Source: Petrolisthes cinctipes (taxonomy: Eukaryota > Arthropoda > Malacostraca > Decapoda > Porcellanidae). From it: DNA of 64,000 nt. The translations under genes were made by a program, and so were the position numbers. The notes beneath the pieces were generated by a model. That model ran no database searches. It was given only the letters and a program-made list of their open reading frames with translations, and was not told the origin of the DNA. The stretch lies in NCBI GenBank assembly GCA_033782935.1, contig JAWQEG010001234.1, positions 1,620,501-1,684,500 of the forward strand. The letters run 5' to 3'. Every line of letters begins with the position of its first letter. Position 1 is the stretch's first letter. Of this stretch, positions 51,106 through 64,000 are shown in pieces.

Positions 51106-52273
51106 CATGCACATATCGACTTTTGGGCACCTAAAATATCGATTTTGAGCATGTTTTGGGTCTGTATCCAGAAAACATTCTAACTAGGAGTAAGGAGGTA
51201 CAGATTGCTTCTAGGAAAAAAAAATACCGAATTTTCGGGTGTTTTGAGCTTGAATTTGAGATATAAACGTTTACACAAGATACATGCACATATCGACTTT
51301 GGACACTTAAAAAATCGATTTCTAGCATGTTTTGAGCCTATATTTTAAAAACATTCTAGCACTGATTAAGCATGTACAGATCGCTTCTGGGACCCAAAAA
51401 TATCGAATTTTCGGGTGTTTTGAGGTTGAATTTGGGATATAAACGGGTGCAGAAGATGCATAGACATATTGACTTTGGGCACTTAAAATATCGATTTTCA
51501 GCATGTTTTGGGCCTGTATCTGAGTAGGCATGTACAGATCGCTTTTGGGCCCCCAAAATATCGAATTTTTGGGTGTTTGGAGCCTGAATTTGAGATATAA
51601 ACGGGTACAGAAGATGCATACACATATCGACTTTTGGGCACCAAAAATATCGATTTTCTGTATGGTTTGTTCCTGTATTTTGAAAATACTCTAACACAGA
51701 GTAGGCATGTACAGATCGTTTCTAGGACCCCAAAATATCGAATTTTCGGGTGTTTGGGCCTGAATTTGAGATATCGAATTTGGGCACCTAAAATATCGAT
51801 TTTGAGCATGTTTTGGGTCTGTATCTTGAAAACATTCTCACTAGGAGTAGGCATGTACAGATCGCTTCTGGGACATAAAAATACCGAAATTTCGGGTGTT
51901 TTGAGCTTGAATTTGAGATATAAACGTTTACACAAGATACATGCACATATCGACTTTGGACACTTAAAAAATCGATTTCTAGCATGTTTTGAGCCTATAT
52001 TTTAAAAACATTCTAGCACTGAGTAGGCATGTAGAGATCGCTACTGGGACCCAAAAATATCGAATTTTCGGGTGTTTTGAGGTTGAATTTGGGATATAAA
52101 CGGGTGCAGAAGAAGCATACACATATTGACTTTGGGCACTTAAAATATCGATTTTCAGCATGTTTTGAGCCTGTATCTGAGTAGGCATGTACAGATCGCT
52201 TTTGGGACCCCAAAATATCGAATTTTTGGGTGTTTGGAGCCTGAATTTGAGATATAAACGGGTACAGAAGTTG
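51106..52273 (+). repeat. 1168-bp seven-monomer repeat, copy 1
   Basis: Monomer landmarks at 51188, 51364, 51522, 51699, 51845, 52021, 52179 and 52356 give lengths of 176, 158, 177, 146, 176, 158 and 177, which sum to 1168. The unit contains a diagnostic GAGTAAGGAGGTACAG variant. It differs from copy 2 at only a few bases (for example GATTAAGC at 51364 against GATTAGGC). Confidence 0.92.
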
Positions 52274-53441
52274 CATGCACATATCGACTTTTGGGCACCT
52301 AAAATATCGATTTTGAGCATGTTTTGGGTCTGTATCCAGAAAACATTCTAACTAGGAGTAAGGAGGTACAGATTGCTTCTAGGAAAAAAAAATACCGAAT
52401 TTTCGGGTGTTTTGAGCTTGAATTTGAGATATAAACGTTTACACAAGATACATGCACATATCGACTTTGGACACTTAAAAAATCGATTTCTAGCATGTTT
52501 TGAGCCTATATTTTAAAAACATTCTAGCACTGATTAGGCATGTACAGATCGCTTCTGGGACCCAAAAATATCGAATTTTCGGGTGTTTTGAGGTTGAATT
52601 TGGGATATAAACGGGTGCAGAAGATGCATACACATATTGACTTTGGGCACTTAAAATATCGATTTTCAGCATGTTTTGGGCCTGTATCTGAGTAGGCATG
52701 TACAGATCGCTTTTGGGCCCCCAAAATATCGAATTTTTGGGTGTTTGGAGCCTGAATTTGAGATATAAACGGGTACAGAAGATGCATACACATATCGACT
52801 TTTGGGCACCAAAAATATCGATTTTCTGTATGGTTTGTTCCTGTATTTTGAAAATACTCTAACACAGAGTAGGCATGTACAGATCGTTTCTAGGACCCCA
52901 AAATATCGAATTTTCGGGTGTTTGGGCCTGAATTTGAGATATCGAATTTGGGCACCTAAAATATCGATTTTGAGCATGTTTTGGGTCTGTATCTTGAAAA
53001 CATTCTCACTAGGAGTAGGCATGTACAGATCGCTTCTGGGACATAAAAATACCGAAATTTCGGGTGTTTTGAGCTTGAATTTGAGATATAAACGTTTACA
53101 CAAGATACATGCACATATCGACTTTGGACACTTAAAAAATCGATTTCTAGCATGTTTTGAGCCTATATTTTAAAAACATTCTAGCACTGAGTAGGCATGT
53201 AGAGATCGCTACTGGGACCCAAAAATATCGAATTTTCGGGTGTTTTGAGGTTGAATTTGGGATATAAACGGGTGCAGAAGAAGCATACACATATTGACTT
53301 TGGGCACTTAAAATATCGATTTTCAGCATGTTTTGAGCCTGTATCTGAGTAGGCATGTACAGATCGCTTTTGGGACCCCAAAATATCGAATTTTTGGGTG
53401 TTTGGAGCCTGAATTTGAGATATAAACGGGTACAGAAGTTG
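52274..53441 (+). repeat. 1168-bp seven-monomer repeat, copy 2
   Basis: Same monomer order and lengths as copy 1 at a shift of 1168, with the diagnostic GAGTAAGGAGGTACAG at 52356. It is almost identical to the neighbouring copies. Confidence 0.92.
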
Positions 53442-54145
53442 CATGCACATATCGACTTTTGGGCACCTAAAATATCGATTTTGAGCATGTTTTGGGTCTG
53501 TATCCAGAAAACATTCTAACTAGGAGTAAGGAGGTACAGATTGCTTCTAGGAAAAAAAAATACCGAATTTTCGGGTGTTTTGAGCTTGAATTTGAGATAT
53601 AAACGTTTACACAAGATACATGCACATATCGACTTTGGACACTTAAAAAATCGATTTCTAGCATGTTTTGAGCCTATATTTTAAAAACATTCTAGCACTG
53701 ATTAGGCATGTACAGATCGCTTCTGGGACCCAAAAATATCGAATTTTCGGGTGTTTTGAGGTTGAATTTGGGATATAAACGGGTGCAGAAGATGCATACA
53801 CATATTGACTTTGGGCACTTAAAATATCGATTTTCAGCATGTTTTGGGCCTGTATCTGAGTAGGCATGTACAGATCGCTTTTGGGCCCCCAAAATATCGA
53901 ATTTTTGGGTGTTTGGAGCCTGAATTTGAGATATAAACGGGTACAGAAGATGCATGCACATATCGACTTTTGGGCACCTAAAATAACGATTTTCTGTATG
54001 GTTTGTTCCTGTAATTTAAAAAAATACTCTAACACAGAGTAGGCATGTACAGATCGTTTCTAGGACCCCAAAATATCGAATTTTAAGGTGTTTTGGGCCT
54101 GAATTTGAGATATCGAATTTGGGCACCTAAAATATCGATTTTTAG
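53442..54145 (+). repeat. 1168-bp repeat, partial copy 3
   Basis: Follows copies 1 and 2 closely at the 1168-bp shift to about 53960, then with increasing differences (extra A bases near 54020, AAGG for CGGG near 54084) to about 54145, where the match is lost. Confidence 0.85.
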
Positions 54146-57100
54146 CATGTTTTGGGCCTATATTTTGAAAATATTCTTCTAGCACTGAGTAGGCATGTAC
54201 AGATCGCTTCTGGGACCCTAAAATATCGAATTTTCGGGTGTTTTGACCCTGAATTTGAGATATAAACGGGTACAGAAGATGCATGCACATATCGACTTTG
54301 AACACTTAAAATATCGATTTTTTTGCATGTTTTGAACCTATATTTTGGAAACATTTTAGCACTGAGTAGGCATGTAGAGATCGCTTCTGAGACCCAAAAA
54401 TATCGAATTTTCGTGTGTTTGGAGCCTGAATTTGAGATATTAACGGGTACAGAAGATGCATGCACATATCGACTTTTGGGCACCTAAAATATCGATTTTG
54501 AGCATGTTTTGGGTCTGTATCTTGAAAACATTCTAACTAGGAGTAGGCATGTACAGATCGCTTCTGGGACATAAAAATACCGAATTTTTGGGTGTTTTGA
54601 GCCTAAATTTCAGATATAAACGGGTACAGAAGATGCATGCACATATCGACTTTGGACACTTAAAATATCGATTTTTAGCATGTTTTGAACCTATATTTTG
54701 AAAACATTCTAGCACTGAGTAGGCATGTACAGATCGCTTCTGGGACCCAAAAATATCGTATTTTCGGGTGTTTTGAGGTTGAATTTGGGATATAAACGGG
54801 TGCAGAAGATGCATACACATATTGACTTTGGGCACCTAAAATATCGATTTTTAGCATTTTTTGGGCCTTTATTTTGAAAATATTCTAGCACCAAGTAGGC
54901 ATGTACAGATCACTTCTGGGAGCCCAAAATATCGAATTTTCGGGTGTTTAGAGCCTGTATTTGAGATATAAACGGGTACAGAAGATGCATGCACATATCG
55001 ACTTTGGACACTAAAAATATCGATTTTTAGCATGTTTTGGCCCTATATTTTGAAAATATTCTAGCACTGAGTAGGCATGTACAGATCGCTTCTGGGACCA
55101 CAAAATATCGAATTTTCGGGTGTTTTGAGCTTGAATTTGATATATAAACGGGTGCAGAAGATGCATACACATATTGACTTTGGTCACCTAAAATATCGAT
55201 TTTCAGCATGTTTTGGGCCTGTATTTTGAAAATACTCTAACATGGTGTAGGCAAGTACAGATCGCTTCTGGGACCCCAAAATATCGAATTTTCGGGTGTT
55301 TTGGGCCTGAATTTGAGATATCGACTTTGGGCACATAAAATATCGATTTTTAGCTTGTTATGGTCCTATATTTTGAAAATATTCTAACTAGGAGTAGGCA
55401 TGTACATATCGCTTCTGGGACCCATAAATATCAAATTTTCGTGTTTTTTTAGCCTGAATTTGAGATACAAACGGGTACAGAAAAGGAATGCACATATTGA
55501 CTTTGGGCACCTAAAATATCAATTTTCAGCATGTTTTGGACCTGTATTTTGGAAATACTTTAACACGGAGTAGGCATGTACAGATTGCTTGTGGGACCCA
55601 AAAATATCGAATTTTCGGGTGTTTTGAGCCTGAATTTGAGATATAAACAGGTACTGAAGATGCGCATGCACATATCGACTTTTGGGCACCTAAAATATCG
55701 ATTTTGAGCATGTTTTCGGTCTGTATCTTGAAAACATTCTAACGAGGAGTAGGCATGTACAGGTCACTTCTAGGACCCAAAAATACCGATTTTTCGGATG
55801 TTTTGAGCCTGAATGTGAGATATAAACGGGTTCAGAAGATGCATGCACATATAGACTTTGGACACTTAAAATATCGATTTTTAGCATGTTTTGAGCCTAT
55901 ATTTTAAAAACATTCTAGCACTGAGTAGGCATGTACAGATCGCTTCTGGAACCCAAAAATATAAAATTTTCGGGTGTTTTGAGGTTGAATTTGAGATATA
56001 AACAGGTACTGAAGATGCATGCACATATCGACTTTTGGGCACCTAAAATATCGATTTTGAGCATGTTTTCGGTCTGTATCTTGAAAACATTCTAACGAGG
56101 AGTAGGCATGTACAGGTCACTTCTAGGACCCAAAAATACCGAATTTTCGGATGTTTTGAGCCTGAATGTGAGATATAAACGGGTTCAGAAGATGCATGCA
56201 CATATAGACTTTGGACACTTAAAATATCGATTTTTAGCATGTTTTGAGCCTATATTTTGAAAAAATTCTAGCACTGAGTAGGCATGTACAGATCGCTTCT
56301 GCAACCAAAAAATTTAGAATTTTCGGGTGTTTTGAGGTTGAATTTAAGATATAAACGAGTGCTGAAGATGCACACACATATTGACTTTGGGCACCTAAAA
56401 TATCGATTTTCAGCAGGTTTTGGGCCTGTATCTGAGTAGGCATGTACAGGTCGCTTCTGGGACCCTAAAATATCGAATTTTCGGGTGTTTTGAGCCTGAA
56501 TTTGAGATATAAACGGGTACAGAAGATGCATGCACATATCGACTTTTGGGCACCTAAAATATCGATTTTGAGCATGTTTTGGGTCTGTGTCTTGAAAACA
56601 TTCTAACTAAGAGTAGGCAAGTACAGATCGCTTCTAGGACCCAAAAATATCGAGTTTTCGGGTGTTTGGAGCCTGAATTTGAGATATTAACGGGTACAGA
56701 AGATGCATGCACATATTGACTTTGGGCACCTAAAATATCGATTTTTAGCATTTTTTGGGCCTTTATTTTGAAAATATTCTAGCACTAAGTAGGCATGTAC
56801 AGATCACTTCTGGGACCCCAAAATATCGAATTTTCGGGTGTTTTGAGCCTGAATTTGAGATATAAACGGGTACAGATGATGCATGCACATATCGACTTTG
56901 GACACTTAAAATATCGATTTTTAGCATGTTTTGAGCCTATATTTTGAAAAAATTCTAGCACTGAGTAGGCATGTACAGATCGCTTCTGGGACCCAAAAAT
57001 ATCGAATTTTCGGGTGTTTTGAGGTTGAATTTGGGATATAAAAGGGTACAGAAGATGCATGCACATATCGACTTTTGGGCACCTAAAAGATCAATTTTCA

Positions 57101-58244
57101 GTTTGTTTTGGGCCTGTATTTTGAAAATACTCTAACATGGTGTAGGCAAGTACAGATCGCTTCTGGGACCCCAAAATATCGAATTTTCGAGTGTTTTGGG
57201 CCTGAATTTGAGATATCGACTTTGGGCACATAAAATATCGATTTTTAGCATGTTTTGGTCCTATATTTTGAAACTATTCTAACTAGGAGTAGGCATGTAC
57301 AGATCATTTCTGGGACCCAAAAATATCGAATTTTCGGGTGTTTTGAGCCTGAATTTGAGATATAAACGGGTACAGAAGATACATGCACACATCGACTTTG
57401 GACAATTAAAATATCGATTTTTAGCCTGTTTTAAGCCTATATTTTGAAAATATTCTAGCACTGAGTAGGCATGTAAAGATCGCTTCTGGGACCCAAAAAT
57501 ATCGAATTTTCGTGTTTTTTTAGCCTGAATTTGAGATATAAACGGGTACAGAAAATGAATGCACATATTGACTTTGGGCACCTAAAATATCGATTTTCAG
57601 CATGTTTTGGACCTGTATTTTGGAAATACTTTAACACGGAGTAGGCATGTACAGATCGCTTCTGGGACCCAAAAATATCGAATTTCCGTGTGTTTGGAGC
57701 CTGAATTTGAGATATAAACGGGTACAGAAGATGCATGCACATATCGACTTTTGGGCACCTAAAATATCGATTTTCTGTATGGTTTGTTCCTGTATTTTGA
57801 AAATACTCTAACACAGAGTAGGCATGTGCAGATCGCTTCTAGGACCCCAAAATATTGAATTTTCGGGTGTTTTGGGCCTGAATTTGAGATATCGAATTTG
57901 GGCACCTAAAATATCGATTTTTAGCATGTTTTGGGCCTATATTTTGAAAATATTCTAGCACTGAGTAGGCATGTACAGATCGCTTCTGGGACCCCAAAAT
58001 ATCGAATTTTCGTGTTTTTTTAGCCTGAATTTGAGATATAAACGGGTACAGAAAAGGAATGCACATATTGACTTTGGGCACCTAAAATATCGATTTTCAG
58101 CTTGTTTTGGACCTGTATTTTGGAAAAACTTTAACACGGAGTAGGCATGTACAGATCGCTTCTGGGACCCAAAAATATCGAATTTTCGGGTGTTTTGAGG
58201 TTGAATTTGAGATATAAACGAGTGCTGAAGATGCACACACATAT
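54146..58244 (+). repeat. Mixed diverged satellite monomers with local duplications
   Basis: Same family, with no long-range constant period. A dimer of 353 bp is duplicated at about 55635-56275: the CGAGGAGTAGGCATGTACAGGTC and ATAGACTTTGG variants recur 353 bp apart. Another local duplication of about 500 bp links 57488-57640 and 57988-58150, marked by CGTGTTTTTTTAGCC. No gene is seen. Confidence 0.88.
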
Positions 58245-60490
58245 TGACATTGGGCACCTAAAATATCGATTTTCAGCAGGTTTTGGGCCTGTATCTGAGT
58301 AGGCATGTACAGGTGGCTTCTGGGACCCTAAAATATCGAATTTTCGGGTGTTTGGAGCCTGAATTTAAGATATAAACAGGTACAGAAAATGCATGCACAT
58401 TTCGACTTTTGGGCACCTAAAAGATCGATTTTCTGTATGTTTTGGGCCTGCATTTTAGAAATAATCTAACACGGAGTAGGCATGTACAGTTCGCTTCTGG
58501 GACCCCAAAATATCAATTTTCGGGTGTTTTGGGCCTGAATTTGAGATATCGACTTTGGGCACCTAAAATATTGATTTTTATCATGTTTTGGGCCTATATT
58601 TTGAAAATATTCTTCTAGCACTGAGTAGGCATGTACAGATCGCTTGTGGGACCCCAAAATATCGAATTTTTTGGATTTTTGAGGTTGAATTTGAGATATA
58701 AACTGGTACAGAAAATGCATGAACATATTGACTTTGGGCACCTAAAATATCGATTTTCAGCATGTTTTGGGCCTGTATTTTGAAAATACTTTAACACGGA
58801 GTAGGCATGTACAGATCGCTTCTTGGACCCAAAAATATCGAATTTTTGGGTGTTTTGAGCCTGAATTTGAGATATAAACAGGTACTGAAGTTGCATGCAC
58901 ATATTTACTTTTTGGCACCTAAAATATCGATTTTGAGCATGTTTTGGGTCTGTATCTTGAAAACATTCTAACTAGGAGTAGGCATGTACAGATCGCTTTT
59001 AGGACCAAAAATATCGAATTTTCGGGTGTTTTGAGCCTGAATTTGAGATGTAAACAGGTTCTGAAGTTGCATGCACATATCGACTTTTGGGCACCTAAAA
59101 TATCGATTTTGAGCATGTTTTGGGTATGTATCTTGAAAACATTCTAACTAGGAGTAGGCAAGTACAGATCGCTTCTAGGACCCAAAAAAACCGAATTTTC
59201 GTTTTTTTTTTTTTAGCCTGAATTTGAGATTTAAACGGGTACAGAAGATGCATGCACAATAGACTTTGGACACTTAAATTATCAATTTTTAGCATGTTTT
59301 GAGCCTATATTTTGGAAACTTTCTATCACAGAGTATGCATGTACAGATCGCTTCTGGGACCCAAAAATATCGAATTTTCGGGTTTTTTGAGGTTGAATTT
59401 GAGATATAAACGAGTGCAGAAGATGCATACACATATTAACTTTGGACACCTAAAATATTGATTTTCAGCATGTTTTAGGCCTGTATTTTGAAAATACTTT
59501 AACACGGATTACGCATGTACATATCGCTTCTGGGACCCAAAAATATCGAATTTTCGGGTTTTGAGACTGAATTTGAGATATAAACAGGTAATGAAGATGC
59601 ATGCACATATCGACTTTTGGACACCTAAAATATCGATTTGGAGCATGTTTTGAGCCTATATTTCGAAAACATTCTAGCACTAAGTAGGCATGTACAGAAC
59701 GCTTCTGGGACCCCCAAATATCGAATTTTCGGGGGTTTGGAGCCTGAATTTGAGATATAAACGAGTACAGAAGATGAATGCACATATCGACTTTTGGGCA
59801 CCTAAAAGATCGATTTTTTGTTTGTTTTGGGCCTGTATTTTGAAAATACTTTAACACGGAGTAGGCATGTACAGTTCGCTTCTGGGACCTAAAAATATCG
59901 AATTTTAAGGTGTTTTGAGCCTGAATTTGAGATATAAACAAGTACTGAAGATGCATGCACCTATCGACTTTGGACACTTAAAATATCGATTTTAGCATGT
60001 TTTAAGCCTATATTTTAAAAACATTCTAGCACTGAGTAGGTATGTACAGATCGCTTCTAGGACCCAAAAATATCGAATTTTCGGGTGTTTTGAGCCTGAA
60101 TTTGAGATATATACAGGTACTGAAGTTGCATGCACATATCGACTTTTGGGCACATAAAATATCGATTTTGAGCATGATTTGGGTCTGTATCTTGAAAACA
60201 TTCTAACTAGGGTAGGTAAGTACAGATCGCTTTTAGGACCCAAAATACCGAATTTTCGGGTGTTTTGAGCCTGAATTTGAGATATAAACGGGTACAGAAG
60301 ATGCATGCACATATCGACTTTGGACACTTAAAATATCGATTTTTAGCATGTTTTAAACCTATATTTTGAAAACATTCTAGCACCGAGTAGGCATATACAG
60401 ATCGCTTCTTGGACCCAAAAATATCGAATTTTAGGGTGTTTTAAGGTTGAATTTGGGATATAAACGGGTGCAGAAGATGCATACACATAT
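58245..60490 (+). repeat. 2.25-kb higher-order repeat, copy 1 (2246 bp)
   Basis: Matches 60491 onward at a shift of 2246, rising to 2247 after a poly-T tract that is one base longer in copy 2. It contains about 13 monomers. Markers include CAGGTGGCTTCTGGG near 58311, a TTTTTGGATTTTTGAGG variant near 58669 and a run of 13 T at 59202-59214. Confidence 0.9.
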
Positions 60491-62764
60491 TGACTTTGGG
60501 CACCTAAAATATCGATTTTCAGCAGGTTTTGGGCCTGTATCTGAGTAGGCATGTACAGGTGGCTTCTGGGACCCTAAAATATCGAATTTTCGGGTGTTTG
60601 GAGCCTGAATTTAAGATATAAACAGGTACAGAAAATGCATGCACATTTCGACTTTTGGGCACCTAAAAGATCGATTTTCTGTATGTTTTGGGCCTGCATT
60701 TTAGAAATAATCTAACACGGAGTAGGCATGTACAGTTCGCTTCTGGGACCCCAAAATATCAATTTTCGGGTGTTTTGGGCCTGAATTTGAGATATCGACT
60801 TTGGGCACCTAAAATATTGATTTTTATCATGTTTTGGGTCTATATTTTGAAAATATTCTTCTAGCACTGAGTAGGCATGTACAGATCGCTTGTGGGACCC
60901 CAAAATATCGAATTTTTTGGATTTTTGAGGTTGAATTTGAGATATAAACTGGTACAGAAAATGAATGAACATATTGACTTTGGGCACCTAAAATATCGAT
61001 TTTCAGCATGTTTTGGGCCTGTATTTTGAAAATACTTTAACACGGAGTAGGCATGTACAGATCGCTTCTTGGACCCAAAAATATCGAATTTTTGGGTGTT
61101 TTGAGCCTGAATTTGAGATATAAACAGGTACTGAAGTTGCATGCACATATTTACTTTTTGGCACCTAAAATATCGATTTTGAGCATGTTTTGGGTCTGTA
61201 TCTTGAAAACATTCTAACTAGGAGTAGGCATGTACAGATCGCTTCTAGGACCAAAAATATCGAATTTTCGGGTGTTTTGAGCCTGAATTTGAGATGTAAA
61301 CAGGTTCTGAAGTTGCATGCACATATCGACTTTTGGGCACCTAAAATATCGATTTTGAGCATGTTTTGGGTATGTATCTTGAAAACATTCTAACTAGGAG
61401 TAGGCAAGTACAGATCGCTTCTAGGACCCAAAAAAACCGAATTTTCGTTTTTTTTTTTTTTAGCCTGAATTTGAGATTTAAACAGGTACAGAAGATGCAT
61501 GCACAATAGACTTTGGACACTTAAATTATCAATTTTTAGCATGTTTTGAGCCTATATTTTGGAAACTTTCTATCACAGAGTATGCATGTACAGATCGCTT
61601 CTGGGACCCAAAAATATCGAATTTTCGGGTTTTTTGAGGTTGAATTTGAGATATAAACGAGGGCAGAAGATGCATACACATATTAACTTTGGACACCTAA
61701 AATATTGATTTTCAGCATGTTTTAGGCCTGTATTTTGAAAATACTTTAACACGGATTACGCATTTACATATCGCTTCTGGGACCCAAAAATATCGAATTT
61801 TCGGGTTTTGAGACTGAATTTGAGATATATACAGGTAATGAAGATGCATGCACATATCGACTTTTGGACACCTAAAATATCGATTTGGAGCATGTTTTGA
61901 GCCTATATTTCGAAAACATTCTAGCACTAAGTAGGCATGTACAGAACGCTTCTGGGACCCCCAAATATCGAATTTTCGGGGGTTTGGAGCCTGAATTTGA
62001 GATATAAACGAGAACAGAAGATGAATGCACATATCGACTTTTGGGCACCTAAAAGATCGATTTTTTGTTTGTTTTGGGCCTGTATTTTGAAAATACTTTA
62101 ACACGGAGTAGGCATGTACAGTTCGCTTCTGGGACCTAAAAATATCGAATTTTAAGGTGTTTTGAGCCTGAATTTGAGATATAAACAAGTACTGAAGATG
62201 CATGCACCTATCGACTTTGGACACTTAAAATATCGATTTTAGCATGTTTTAAGCCTATATTTTAAAAACATTCTAGCACTGAGTAGGTATGTACAGATCG
62301 CTTCTAGGACCCAAAAATATCGAATTTTCGGGTGTTTTGAGCCTGAATTTGAGATATATACAGGTACTGAAGTTGCATGCACATATCGACTTTTGGGCAC
62401 ATAAAATATCGATTTTGAGCATGATTTGGGTCTGTATCTTGAAAACATTCTAACTAGGGTAGGTAAGTACAGATCGCTTTTAGGACCCAAAATACCGAAT
62501 TTTCGGGTGTTTTGAGCCTGAATTTGAGATATAAACGGGTACAGAAGATGCATGCACATATCGACTTTGGACACTTAAAATATCGATTTTTAGCATGTTT
62601 TAAACCTATATTTTGAAAACATTCTAGCACCGAGTAGGCATATACAGATCGCTTCTTGGACCCAAAAATATCGAATTTTAGGGTGTTTTAAGGTTGAATT
62701 TGGGATATAAACGGGTGCAGAAGATGCATACACATATTGACTTTGGGCACCTAAAATATCGATT
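60491..62764 (+). repeat. 2.25-kb higher-order repeat, copy 2
   Basis: Nearly identical to copy 1, with the poly-T tract of 14 T at 61448-61461. It extends slightly past one period, to about 62764, where GATTTTTAGCATG replaces the GATTTTCAGCAGG of the copy start. Confidence 0.9.
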
Positions 62765-64000
62765 TTTAGCATGTTTTGGGCCTGTATCTCAGTAGGCATG
62801 TACAGATCGCTTCTGGAACCCCAAAATATCGAATTTTCGGGTGTTTGGAGTCTGAATTTTAGATATAAACGGGTACAGAAGATGCATGCACATATCGACT
62901 TTTGGGCACCTAAAAGATTGATTTTCAGTATGTTTTGGGACTGTAATTTGAAAATACTTTAACACGGAGTAGGCATGTACAGTTCGCTTCTGGGACCTAA
63001 AAATATCAAATTTTAGGGTGTTTTGAGCCTGAATTTGAGATATAAAAAATGTACTGAAGATGCATGCACCTTTCGACTTTGGACACTTAAAATATCGATT
63101 TTAGCATGTTTTAAGCCTATATTTTGAAAACATTCTAGCACTGAGTAGGTATGTACAGATCGCTTCTAGGACCCAAACATATCGAATTTTCGGGTGTTTT
63201 GAGCCTGAATTTGAGATATAAACAGGTACTGAAGTTGCATGCACATATCGACTTTTGGACACCTAAAATATCGATTTGGAGCATGTTTTGAGCCTATATT
63301 TCGAAAACATTCTAGCACTAAGTAGGCATGTACAGAACGCTTCTGGGACCCCCAAATATCGAATTTTCGGGTGTTTTGAGCCTGAATTTGAGATATAAAC
63401 AGGTACTGAAGTTGCATGCACATATTTACTTTTTGGCACCTAAAATATCGATTTTGAGCATGTTTTGGGTCTGTATCTTGAAAACATTCTAACTAGGAGT
63501 AGGCATGTACAGATCGCTTCTAGGACCAAAAATATCGAATTTTCGGGTGTTTTGAGCCTGAATTTGAGATGTAAACAGGTTCTGAAGTTGCATGCACATA
63601 TCGACTTTTGGGCACCTAAAATATCGATTTTGAGCATGTTTTGGGTATGTATCTTGAAAACATTCTAACTAGGAGTAGGCAAGTACAGATCGCTTCTAGG
63701 ACCCAAAAAAACCGAATTTTCGTTTTTTTTTTTTTTAGCCTGAATTTGAGATTTAAACAGGTACAGAAGATGCATGCACAATAGACTTTGGACACTTAAA
63801 TTATCAATTTTTAGCATGTTTTGAGCCTATATTTTGGAAACTTTCTATCACAGAGTATGCATGTACAGATCGCTTCTGGGACCCAAAAATATCGAATTTT
63901 CGGGTTTTTTGAGGTTGAATTTGAGATATAAACGAGGGCAGAAGATGCATACACATATTAACTTTGGACACCTAAAATATTGATTTTCAGCATGTTTTTG
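62765..64000 (+). repeat. Rearranged third copy of the 2.25-kb unit, truncated by the window
   Basis: The order differs from copies 1 and 2. About 62950-63235 resembles 62100-62390, then 63240-63360 resembles 61860-61980, then from about 63370 the sequence follows 61095 onward at a shift of 2275, with the T tract of 14 at 63723-63736. The mosaic indicates crossovers between non-equivalent monomers. It runs off the window end. Confidence 0.8.

Larger units (their letters stand above)
50686..64000 (+). repeat. 177-bp satellite array, right block
   Basis: Same satellite family, orientation and phase as the left block, continuing to the end of the window (about 77 monomers by estimate). The first units (50696-51105) carry the ACTTTGCGCACC variant also seen in the last units left of the element, as expected for one array split by the insertion. 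Higher-order organisation differs from the left block. Confidence 0.97.

Overview
The window is eukaryotic non-coding DNA: one block of tandem satellite DNA (1-41997 and 50686-64000, about 55 kb, all in the same head-to-tail orientation, roughly 320 monomers by my estimate) interrupted by a single decayed LTR retrotransposon (41998-50685). I see no host gene, rRNA, tRNA or CRISPR. The retroelement is Ty3/gypsy-like with an env-like third coding region, and the LTR carries (GA)n and (ATA)n tracts. This suggests an animal, most likely an arthropod (a crustacean is plausible), but the species cannot be named from this sequence.

The basic monomer is about 177 bp. It consists of two recognisably related halves of 88 and 89 bp, so the family seems to have arisen from an 88-bp ancestor. 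Two recurrent internal deletions give shorter length classes of about 159 and 147 bp. These monomers are arranged in higher-order repeats (HORs) at several scales: 501 bp (1-1045 and 41020-41768), 335 bp, 353 bp, 1168 bp (seven monomers, 51106-54145), about 2246 bp (58245-62764 plus a rearranged third copy), and a large unit of about 10.5 kb in three nearly identical successive copies (8112-18630, 18631-28972, 28973-39490), followed by a shorter, rearranged partial copy (39491-41130). Copy B lacks exactly one 177-bp monomer present in A and C. A half-length (88 bp) monomer lies at 41740-41827.

The retroelement (8688 bp, plus strand) has LTRs of 577 and 583 bp with about six substitutions between them, TG...CA ends and a 4-bp CTCT target duplication. 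Removing the element and one CTCT restores a perfect 176-bp satellite monomer. Inside are remnants of gag, protease, reverse transcriptase, RNase H, integrase and an env-like region in the expected order. They are broken by stops and frame changes, and the reverse transcriptase has Asn at two positions where the family has catalytic Asp. Young-looking LTRs around a dead interior is the main puzzle of the element.

Many minus-strand open frames cross the satellite (up to 219 codons). They follow from 177, 159 and 147 all being multiples of three and are not annotated as genes.
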